A stretch of 64,000 bases of DNA, taken from positions 17,470,778 to 17,534,777 of the forward strand of contig NC_052510.1 in NCBI RefSeq assembly GCF_014356525.2. Reading direction: 5' to 3'. Position numbers and translations under genes: made by a program. The first letter of the stretch is position 1. Each line of letters opens with the position of its first letter. Source of the DNA: Nilaparvata lugens. Its lineage: Eukaryota > Arthropoda > Insecta > Hemiptera > Delphacidae. Below are positions 13,801-25,800 of the stretch, in pieces. The notes beneath the pieces are model-generated. The model searched no databases and was not told where the DNA came from. It saw nothing but the letters and a program-made list of their open reading frames with translations.

Positions 13801-16800
13801 TATTATTGCTGAGTGCTTGTACACTGTTGGATATTTTGAGATTGACGAGTCAAGTGTTACAAAGCTGATACTGTAGATCCTAATATTTAGTATAGATTTT
13901 TTTACTGATATTTTCTAAGATTTGTTGTAAACCTCTCATGTTTCCCATGCTTGTCTGACATGGTCTACGCATGGTCTTGAAATATTGATTTTATCAAAAA
14001 CAGGAAGATTTTGAGTGACTCATTAATGAAGATTAATAATTATATATTTAGAGTAATTATTTAAGAGAATCGATAATATTTACATTAATATTATGGAATT
14101 GTAGAATAAGTTCCTGACGAAAAATATATTATGATGGAGGAAAATGGTATTTATTCAATAACAGGGGTTCATGTTTTTGCATAATCAATAATGATGCGAT
14201 TTTTATCTATTTGATTAGTGGCGTGTTTGGACAAAATGAAACACATCAGATTGACACTCTTCTCAGGGAGACGGAATATGTTTTACACAGTAGAAGGTGG
14301 AAGAACGTAATCTAATAAATTTATTTACAAAGAAAGTCCCCGGAAATTCAAGGGTTCATAGGTTTAATTGAAAATTTTAGACTAAATAAGTAAGTTTATG
14401 CTTGATTTTGACTAACTTGAATACATATTATATTCAGTTTCGACTCAGTAAACAACTTTTAATGCATTCAAGCTCAAGATTTTCATTGTTTCACATTTTT
14501 TTCATATTGTTTCATAGTTTCATTGTTCACATTGTTTTCATAGTATTTTAGTAGAATAGGACAATTTTTAAACATTGATTCAGTGGCAATAAAAGAAAGT
14601 GAGACGATTGTAAACAGGAACTTATAGTATTGAAAGTAATAGTGAACGGGAACGAGGATTATAATAGTGATAGTGCTCAGGACCAGGAGGCATAGAAATG
14701 AATGCGAATGACGGAAGTCGATCAAAATTGAACAATTGGTATGCATTCTACCTGAAAATCATTCGCACAAAATAAAGACGTACATCGCCGATTTGATTTG
14801 GAATCTCTGTGAATTCCTGTTTGAATAATCTGTTGCATTTCCGATGAGTAATGTTACAACCTGGAGAGATACGCTGAACATTCTATGAGAGAAAGAATTG
14901 CGTATTAAAGGTGAGACTTTTTTACTATTACCATCATTCCTGTTTATTTATTCAAGTTGAAAGACAGTTATTGGTTTGTATTAAGTTCTTGGAAAATAAT
15001 AATAAGTTACAAGGAAGACTAATCGAAATTACCAGTTACCATTCAATGAAAATTCAGTGGTCTTCCAAACAATTCCAAAATGATAAATATTTAACAATTG
15101 GGCTAATTACCAAACCTGCTTATTCCTAAATTTGATCAATGTACTCTTCAAAAACAAGAAGTATTGGGTAACGCCGTCTGATTTTCCTCTCTTAAATATT
15201 ATAATACTTGGATAGATGAGAACTGAATGCACTAAATTCTCATGGATGAGAAACAAGTTTTAAACACAATTAACATGAAAATAAAACTGGCATCACATAT
15301 TATAAAATGTATTTTATTATCTTTATAAAACATCAACTTGCGATCCATGATTTCCCGTCTAGTTCTGGATTATGAAAACCAGTCTTCATTAGTTATTCTC
15401 TTCTATGGTTGTCGGTAACCAAACAGAAACATCCTCTTTGAATTAGTCGTCAAAAAATTCGTTCTTCCTGCGCAATTCGAAGATTAATTTAGAAAACTAA
15501 AGACGGCAAACAAGAGAGAAGCTCGAACAATTGGCAAATGAACATAATATTAGTTTAATGCACACTAATTAGTTTCTTTTCCAAACTCTGCATTAACCTT
15601 AATATATTGTTAGTAATCAATTCTCTACTGTATTGGAGATCGATTGATATTGAGAGTTCAGGAGCAAGGTCAAGTAAACTTATTTAGGGCCGTTTGCACA
15701 GTAATAGCATTCAATCAGCTGGTGGCTTCAACTCAAAATGAACCAAGGAAAGTTGAATAGGCAATGTATTCAAGGTACATTGAGATGAACCACACCATAA
15801 CAAACGAGACTAGCCAGTTGAAAATGAATCATCGTTTAAACTGGCTCTGTGCAAAAAACACTTTGTCAGTTTGCACAGTGCCAGTTTGAAATAAATTTCA
15901 TTTTATGATGGATTAAATCCATATTAAATCTCGTTTGTTATGATGTGGTTCATTTTGAGTTTAAAACACCAGTTGATTCAATTCAGTTCAAGCTTTTAAT
16001 GTATAAACGGCCCTTCAAGAGTTTCACTACAATAATTATAGCGGACCTTTTCAATTAGTTCAAAGTTAAAGCATGATGCCTCCTTTGCAATCATTTACAT
16101 AAACTTCAAAATTTAAAAGATATCGTGAACAAATAATTAAAAATAGTTTGAATTATTTATCACAATTTCAAGCTTAACATTAAAAGAAAATCGAATACTA
16201 ACATGGTGTTCATGTTTTCCGTAATGTGAACAAATGCTTGTTTATAATATTCTTGGTTCATTGAGTTCAAAATTAGTATTAAAAGGTATGAAAATACTGT
16301 GAATTCTATTATCAAGTTTTAACAAATGAGAGAAATATAGAGTTTTCCACTATAATAGTTGTTGCTTGATTGAATTGAGTGAGTCTCAATAGACCATCGA
16401 TAGCTTTAATGTTTCATAGATCCAGAAATTGATTCAGCAGCATTTTTATCAATAACCTCTTATTAATCACTCATTTACCCCTACGGTAGTTCCTTTAAAA
16501 TTATGTATTTAACGCCATCGTACGAAAGCATTGAACGCGTACTCTTATATCTAAATCTGATAACCTCCTCCTATATTTCCATGAACATTTACTTGATGCT
16601 AAAAATTTGTAAGCTATTAATTTATGCATTAATCCTGCCAACCATACCATTTTCCAAGAGGCGTTTGTCCAGAAATTCATTTAGGAGCAAAATACAATTC
16701 TAAGAAACGAAAAACATAATATTTCCTACGTTGGAAGAGTAAAGAAATCATGAGATTATTAATTGCAATTAAAAACAAAACCCATGCAATTCATGCTCAT

Positions 16801-19800
16801 TCCCCAAAAGTTGAAAATGAATTCATTGATAAACTATCAAGTGCAGTAAATTCACCATTTAAGTAGTGCAATAGACATTTCAATAACAAGCATAATGATT
16901 GTGAAAGCTTAACAAATAGTAGTAGGTGTATGATTGGGGAAAAAAGGATGATGTAACCTTTTCAATGCACTTCATTTGTAATTGAATGAATTGTTACCTT
17001 TGCGTAACTCCTGCCGAGTCGTACTGTTGGGTGGACTGATGCAGCGATCTCACTGGATAGACCACTCCATCTCCAAAGCTATAACAAACCATACCACCCA
17101 CAACTGAAAATTCATGAAGAAGATGCCACCTCTACCAATGAGCTCTATCAGGTTTTATTTGTAGGATGATTACAAGAAAACAATATGAAATTATATTTAA
17201 AAAATGAAATAATATTAGCTATTAAAACGTGAGAAAGGGTTTGATAAAAAATTATATTTAATAGTAATCTATTAATGAAGAAGGAATATTGGCTTATACA
17301 TTGTACGGGATAGGAGATTTACGAATGAAGCATTATCAAGTATAAACAAATGAACTGATTAACTTGCAATTTCACGTGAAGAGGATGGGTATAGGCTTAT
17401 TTTCATTGTTATTAATCAACTAATTATAATTTAATAATTAAAACAAATGTATCCAATTTGGGATTTGAAGATAATTTAACTATGAAGCCAAATCAAAAAG
17501 AGCTTTCTCAAGTGATTTCGTAGCTTAATTAGTAGCACGCGCGACTAATGAATGAAAGGTTGCGGATTCAAGACCAATTAGACACATTTTGCTTTGCTGG
17601 GAATTTTCAACTCTAATGAAGATCATCCACATAATTTTGACAAAATAATAAATAATTATTCTATTTTTTATGCTTCCTGAACATAAGGAGATTGCATTTT
17701 ACAGCACAAAATTTTCCCCAGTGAAAAACATGGGTTACCATGTTTGATATAAATAATTTATCAAAATTAACAAGACAATAATTGATTAACAAATCAAAAT
17801 AAATGAAATTTTACCAAAATACTGAGGACATCATCTATCATCAGAGGATTTTGAATTTAATCACTAACATAAGTCTATGGACATAACCTCTCCATTGATA
17901 GCTTAAGAAGAGATTGGAGCAGTTTTGGATGTAAGCGCGTTCTCACATCACATATTTGTAATGTATTATTATCAATAAGGGAATAGAGGAATGTCAAAAA
18001 TTGATTATTAAGAACCATGAGGATTATTAAGAACCATGAGGATAATTGAGACATTAATTTTGAATTTTAGGAAATTCATATTCATACAGATATTAGTGGT
18101 GCGATGATGACGAGGTTTCATGAGGTGGACACTATTGTATCAATTATAAAAAAAATATATTATTGAAATATTCATATTGTTTCTAAAATGACATTTGGAT
18201 TGCTTACATTAGCAATATTTGAATAAGTGATAGTTTTGAGTAAAAAATATATGAAACATGTTCAATCATTATGAAAATTAACAGGCTTTGGAGAATAAAA
18301 CTTGATGAAAAAAATTTGAAATGAGATTGAAGTTACGCGATAGTAATTCAAAATGAATGATGAAACTCATGCTTAGAATCTAAAATTATACATGTGGGGA
18401 AGGTTTCAAATTAAAATAAATCTCGAGTTCCAACAGAGATCAAACTGTTGTACAGTATAGGACCATTTCATAACAGCATAAGTAATTTCATAGAAGAGTG
18501 TACTGTGAATATTGTATTTCACTCATTTTCAATTCATGAAAATTCGAAATATAATGCAGAAAACTCAATTGTGATCCATGGAACAATCTATTTAAAAATA
18601 CAAAAAGGGAAAATTTGGCAGGTACAACAGCATGCAACTGGAAGTTACAAAGTTTCTGTGCAACAATCATTCATCAAATCATCAGTTTTACATGATAACA
18701 GATGAGGAAGATACTGGAATACTAGGAAAGGAATCTGAAACATTTTGATCCCTTCTTTGATAAAAATAGTAACTCACCTTTTTTATGTAGCCAGGATATA
18801 GACTTTTAACTTCATCGACTATATAAATATATATTCTACAGTGGAGTGATAAGGTTATAATGTGCATGAAGAATCCAGTTACAGTAAAACAGTATAATAT
18901 TTGCCTTACATGAGAAGTTTCGAAGTTTTGGAATAATTTAAAGCTGTGTGATAAATAACTTCTACGGTGAAAAGCTTCCTCATTTAAACTTACCGGAACA
19001 CCGGAACGGAATTTATTATGAAGAACCTTATATTAAGGTATCTAAAATTTATAGTAACTTTATAAATTTAAAATAAATTATTATGAATTTGACAGACAAA
19101 ATTCATTATACATAGTTGGACTTGAAGAGTGATTTTCTGTTTGAATTCTAGAAACCCCGAAATATTGACCTTAAAAAGCAAGATGCTTTAGAAATCTATT
19201 TTGTTTCGAGAGCAGTGGTGTATTATGCTGATGTTTCAAACAATATTTTGCAGTAGTTGCGGTTATTCAAATCCTAGATTACATCCAATGAAATCAATTG
19301 AAATGTATTTCGAATTCAAATTGAATTTTAGAGATCACAATGAAAATAATATTGATTTTGTAAGCAGGGAAATGCTTCTAGTAAACAATCAATCTGGAGT
19401 TGAGGAGGATATACTAGTATCATTAGTAGTCTAGTTGATTGGATTTTAGTCGTTAGTTGTAGAGTTTCAATATCAAGGGAATCAAATTGAGGTTAACCTC
19501 ATTCATTGTATTTTGTAAATTGAGGTCTTTATACCACTTTCAGACAAGATTATGTTTATTATTGTAAAACGTAACCAGTTCCTGAACTTGAATGTTATTT
19601 TTCTAATTTTGGTTGAAGAGCATAAGCAACACAGGAATTCACAGAGTTCAACATCGAGAAAGGTAGTCTGTTCTGAATCAATAGATAATCGTTGAAAGTA
19701 TATATTTATCTGCATAGTTCCTACATCTAAATAAAATAGAATGGGAAATAAATTGAGCAACCATCTCCATATGCTTTGGAATATCGTGGACTATAAAAAT

Positions 19801-22800
19801 TCAATGTAAATCGTATTATCAAAACCATGGTCTAAAGTCTACTATGTAGTAGAAATACCTTTTCTGATAGACTCAACATATTTTGGAATGATTTTATATT
19901 TAATATTTTGTATTTTGGAATGATTTTCAAGTGATGCATCATATTGTATAGAGAGTAAAAAGAAACACTATTAATAAATTATACAGTAGAAAATCAACTA
20001 GATAATAAATATTTTCATCTAACAGTATTATTTTCAAATTTAAAGTAATGATAAATTGGTACAGTATTGGTATTGATTGGCAAAGTAATGAAAGATTGAA
20101 ACATACCTTGTGAAAATGGGGAGGAACCAGTAGGTTCTATTATCTCCAAAAACCTCTTGGAAGTTGTTATATCTCCCCAGGTTGAAACCATTTTTATCCT
20201 CTCCAGTTCTAAAAATTGGTGCTCTGAACGCTTCTGCAATATTGTAGGGAAAAAATCCAGTTCATTTTCCAAAAAAAAACCAATCAAGTTTCCAAAATTT
20301 CAAATCATGATTTGTAATAATAACCACACTACATAATACTCCAAAAATCGTATTATTATAATTCCAAGTTTTAAATCATCATCCTACTTAGAATAATATT
20401 GTAAAATTGATATAATTTACTAATGACTATTTATACTGATGACGAATCATTTAGAAATTAGATGAGATCACTCTTCTACAAAATTTAAATCATTATATTT
20501 TAAAAAATGATTCTTTGAATCATTCTTAATTAATTTTGAGTTTGTAGCGATTAGTTTAAACGTTAAAATTATCATTTGAATAAGTTTTTTATTACTTTTA
20601 CTGTATCATACAAATATTTTATCAAGTATATGTGTAGAGAGAAAGTGAACAATAAGTAAAACTAGGATGATATAATTTGGAACTCAACAAGTGTGGATAG
20701 ATTAGAGTTCCATCAACATCAAAATCTGATAACTATCTTGATTTATCGTTCTTGTTTACAATATTGTATGATTATATTGTATCAATAGTTAAATTAATTT
20801 GTAACAATAATTAATTTGTATCAGTATTCACTTTTGTTTCTCTTCTAATATAATTTCAATGATAATAGCGATTTTGTGCAAATGAATAAATAAATAATGT
20901 ATTGATGTTGAATAGATTGTTATTCATTTTTAAATAATCACTGTATGATTTACTTCCTGGTGAAATTTCATTTTAATAAAATTGATTACTCAATTCCAAG
21001 TTATGACCAACTCCAAAATAATTTATTAACAATGAAATGAAGGTTGCTATAGTGAGGTCCACGTTATAATGGCAGTGAAGAGAGATGGGATAACAGGGTT
21101 GACGATTCTCTATATTTGACTCCATTTTGCCACAGAGTGTACAAAGCTGTAACTCAAATCATCCCATTACATTTGATCTAATAAATATTAGTTTACTTGC
21201 AATATCGGGGCACCGAGCTTCGCTCGTTATTTCTATTTATTGATAAGCAGAACACAATAATTCTCAAAAATGATCATGTTTATACCGGGTGCTTCAAAAA
21301 ATGTATACACACTTTAAACAATCGTAGTTTTACCGCTCTACAAGGCTAATGTTATATTTCTTCGCCAGGTGGCAGCATAATCGTCCCTCTATGTTATATT
21401 GTTAGTTGGAATTTGTAATATCAACATGGCGGACGTACGTTTGAGTTTTGAAGAACGTAAGCAGGTTATTAAGTGGTACTGGAAGTTTGAGAATGTAAAT
21501 GAAGTTCAAAGACAGTGGAGAAGGGAGTATGATACAGAACCACCATCAAGATTAACAATTACATGCATACGAGACAAATTCGAAGTTCATGGAACAGTGT
21601 GTGATGTGCATAAAGGTCATTCAGGTCGGCCTCGAACAGCTACAAGTGATGAGTCATCAACGGCAGTCTTGGAACTGTTTCAACGGTCTCCTAACAAATC
21701 TTCAAGGCAAGGGGCACGTGAAAGTGATGTAAGTGCTAGCAGCGTGCTACGCATTCTGAAGAGAGGCAAGTATCATGTTTACATTCCAAGGCTGGTGCAA
21801 CAGCTAAATGACGATCCAGATCGAAGGTTGCAATTTTGTGAATGGATTCAGGAGATGGTGATATGTGAACCAGGATTTATGGGTAGCATCATTTGGTCGG
21901 ATGAAGCCCAATTCAAACTTAATGGAACTGTCAATAGGCACAATTGTGTTTACTGGGGTGAAGAAAATCCTCACATTACAATTGAAAAAGCTGTAAATTT
22001 GCCTGGTGTAAATGTGTGGTGCGGTTTGTCTTCAAGGGGACTCATTTGACCTTTTCGATTTGAAGGCACTGTAACTGGTATTAATTACCTAACAATGCTT
22101 GCTGATTCCATATTTCCTGCCATTCGTGCATTATACGGTAATGATGATTTTTATTTTCAACAAGATGGTGCTCCGCCGCACTATCACAGGACGTACGAGC
22201 TTACCTGGATCAAAATTTGCCAGGCCAGTGGATAGGACGCAGGGGGCCAATCGAGTTTCCAGCACGCTCTCCAGACCTTACCTTACACCACTGGATTTCT
22301 TCTTGTGGGGCACAGTAAAAGATGAGGTGTACAAACGTAAACCACGTAACCTAGACATTCTTTGGAATGAGATTCAAGCAGTGTGTAGAAAAATCTCATT
22401 GGACGTTTTGATACGATGTACAGAATCAGTGGTGACTCGAACTCAGAATTGTATTGATGCTGCAGGTCACCAATTTGAACAGTATTAACATTTGTTATTT
22501 ATGTTTCATTTACATTGGACTTTCAGCTTTCTATTTTCCTGAAATTTAACTTTGTAGAACGGTAAATAAATTTTCTATGAACGTTCAAAGTGTGTATACA
22601 TTTTTTTGAAACACCCGGTATTTCACAGCTGGCTATAAATCATCTTATGAATTTCGGGGATGCGATATTTTGATTTTTCACATACTCACTTTTTTACATA
22701 CTCACTATCCACAGCTGTTTCAGCCAAGGATGAATAATTATCCTTTTAATGTCGTTCAGCGAGTTTTCTCAAGGATGAGACCTAGTGCAATCGAATCTTT

Positions 22801-25800
22801 ATATCATAAACCTACTATGTTCCAAATTTCGTGAAAATCGTTAGAGCCGTTTTCGAGATCCGTTAAACTTAAATAACCAGATATATAAATACAGAAATTG
22901 CTCGCTCAATATAATAGGATGTCAAACAATTTACATTCATCAAATAAAATATCCTTTTCCATAATTTGATTCAAAACTTTACTTTCATAACTGGTATCAG
23001 ATTTTTACACATCTGAAATCTTGGCGGTTAGTTTTAAAAGCTTTAACAATTTGTACTTTGAATCAACAGAAATTGAGTTATTCTGTATGTATTCCAGTTC
23101 AAATTCTTTTAAAAGTATAATGGCAAAATAGAAATCCTATTTATAATAATAAACAATATAATTTTAATGGAAATAAATCTGAAATAACCTTTCAATGAAA
23201 GTTTTGAAGTGACCGGTAAAAATTTGAGCCTGTTTGTGAGGATGAACCAAGTCCAGGATGGTCGAAGTTATCCACTTAAAATGGTATTTCAGGTATAATT
23301 CACATTACTCATACGGTAATATCCATACATTATCTAAATTATTCAAAAATAAATTTTAAAATCAGTTATACGACTTGTACACTTGAGTATTTTTTTCACA
23401 ATCAAAATAAAACATTGCGGATGACTTGATTGTTTACATCAGTACAGTCACTGTTAAAATTGGAAATAAAATATTTGCGGCAAACTGACAGCATTGCAAA
23501 TCTAGAAAGGGAAAGCGCTATCTGCTTGGTCAAATGATAGAAAAGGATAGCACCACCATTGTCAATCATATACTGCCATTATAACGTCAATACTTCACTA
23601 TAGTAGCAGTCTTTCAATTCATTCCATTATAATTTGCATCAGCTTCGTATTAATGTTGTTTCATATACAAGTCTTTCATTAGGAATCTGTATAAACAGAA
23701 AATGAACAATAAATTAAACTCGGAAGATAATTTCGAACTCACCAAGCGTGGATAGATTACGCATTACTAAATAGCAGTGGTAGATGAACAAAGACACCAA
23801 ACTGATTGCAAACATGGCAGCAATGAAGAACAAAAACAGAATATGGAAGCGGCCCATGCCTATCAGCTCCCCCTGGAACATATCAATAACATCTCATCAA
23901 TCAATAGAATGAATAGTTGAATTTAAAAGCTTATCATGATAATTCATATTCGAATTTTAGTTTATTGTTGTAGAATAGTCATTTGCTAATTTAATAATAA
24001 TGGATAATGAAAAGTGACAACTAGTTTTTATATTAGTGGGCTGTTTTTTAAAAATATAATAGTAATCTTATAAAAATCTTTGAAGTTAGAAATTGAACAG
24101 AATCTTTTATAAATTGGCCCTGAATAGATTATAAGATGCTCACATAAGACATGCAATAGCCTGGCACTAGCTTATTTCTAGCATAGAAAGCTGGCTATGC
24201 TAGTCTAGATTGTGAGCATCAAAAATTCAATTTGAAAATCAAGTTGAAAAAAATTACATCTAGTAGTCAGCCCGTTATGCAGAAGTTATACATTTTTATA
24301 AAAAAGGCCCGTATATAGATTTTGAATCAAGGCTTGCTCTCTTCAATATATTGAACGATTCATATTAAAAATAGAAGTTATTATGAAGTGACTGACACAA
24401 ATACGGTTATTTTAGAACTGTGCCTGGTATTTTAAGAATATTAATTGTTAACCAATCTTACGTTAATTATTTCAAACATTTTTAAAGTTATCAGAGAAGT
24501 TCCATCAAATAACAGTCAAACTGATGTTTGGTGTTATTCAGATGAAATTTGAGAGTAAACATGCTTTAATAGAACAAATTGTAATTTAATTATTTTAAAG
24601 ACAATTCTCTTGTGAGAATAGACATTTCATACTAATAACTCAATTAGTTAGATTACATAAAACTGAAACTGTGGGTTCAGATTTCAAAATAATGACACAA
24701 AGTCTCAAAATTTCACTTAGTTTAGGGAATGTAGATGTTTAGGATCAACACCAGTTTTCTTTTTTCATTCCCTCATCATTTTATTTATGAGTATGTATTA
24801 TCATTATTAAAGAAAAATAAATAATGATACTCTAATGTCTGATCAATTAGTGAGTAATGAGTGAACCTTATACCATCATCATGAAATTGAATAGTCTCAA
24901 TTCTAGATAAAAAAGTCAACACAATGAAAATTTCTTGTTTCGTTTTTATCAACTGGAAAAATCATTTGCTATTAGGATTCAAATAGGTTACTTATTCTTA
25001 GAATATCACCATGTTTGTCTTTTCATTTAGAAACAGTTTAAAAAAATATTCCAACGAACTACAATTGATTATAATAGTTAATTCGATTAGTTTTAGTTAA
25101 CTGGTTATCACTATAGATTAAAGCAGAGAATGAATCAAATTATGCTGAAGCTGCTAAGGTTAAGAAGCAATCTTCAACAAATGATGCACTGTATCTATAT
25201 CAAAACCCAAATGCATTTGAAGTCGATGTTTAGTAAGGAGTTAATTATTTATTGCAAGGAAATACAGTACTACCATCTACAGTTGGAGGTATTGTTATAT
25301 TATATTGAATGAAAACCTATAGTATAAAAACTCCAAAAATAAACTCTGATTAGGAACACGGTATAACAGCAAAAGATTTGGTAAAGCCATTATTAAGTTG
25401 TATTACTGTATTATTAATTCATCTATTATTTTTGAAAACATTATTGGTATAGATATACTTTGGAGAGAATGAAAACCTAAGAACGCCACCCCTACCCGAT
25501 AACATGGATACTATACCAGAATAAGAATAAATATGTAAAAATGTAGTATATAAAACCATGTTGAACTCAGATGAACTATATAACACCATGTGAAACTTCT
25601 AATATAATAAATTATCGATTGGTAATAAGCTAATTAATATGATAAAGCGATTTCTATTCAACGAAAAATAGACAAGTTCTAAATTTCAGTAATTTATTAT
25701 GAAAAATATTTCATGAATAATACAGTGATAGTGAACTAACTCAATACTAGAAGAAAATGTTTCAAAAGCCACATGCTCTGATTACATATAATGAGAAGCG

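Larger units (their letters stand above)
13398..16997 (-). other. ZDHHC intron between exons A and B
   Basis: Intronic. Contains an imperfect ~80-bp tandem repeat (13483-13660) and a MITE (15686-16014). Confidence 0.5.
17079..20106 (-). other. ZDHHC intron between exons 8 and A
   Basis: AT-rich intron with a tRNA-like SINE head (17516-17585) and a 19-bp perfect tandem duplication (18005-18042). No exon recognised. Confidence 0.5.
21201..22918 (+). mobile_element. Short Helitron-like element (family Y), copy 2, interrupted
   Basis: Starts AATATCGGGGCACCGAGCTT then CGCTCG; ends GAAATTGCTCGCTCAATATA then ATAGG. It matches the copy at 4599-4975 in reverse orientation over its whole length, except that 1334 bp of Tc1/mariner-type transposon interrupts it at 21285-22618. 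Net length about 384 bp. Confidence 0.75.
21049..23602. mobile_element. TIR DNA element (family X), copy 1, host of a nest
   Basis: Left end TATAGTGAGGTCCACGTTAT then AATGGCAGTG; right end ACTGCCATTATAACGTCAAT then ACTTCACTATA, inverted. The body matches the copies at 44767-45714 and 43772-44148, for example CCATTTTGCCAC, TCATCCCATT, GGCGG, TTTCTCATACGGTAAT-type segments and GGTATTTCAGGTAT. The body is split by the family Y element at 21201-22918. Without insertions it is about 0.85 kb, non-autonomous, superfamily unassigned. Confidence 0.75.
20234..23742 (-). other. ZDHHC intron 7, filled by nested transposons
   Basis: Most of this intron is the nested transposon set at 21049-23602. A diverged copy of the exon 7/intron boundary lies at about 20640-20700. 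Confidence 0.7.
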
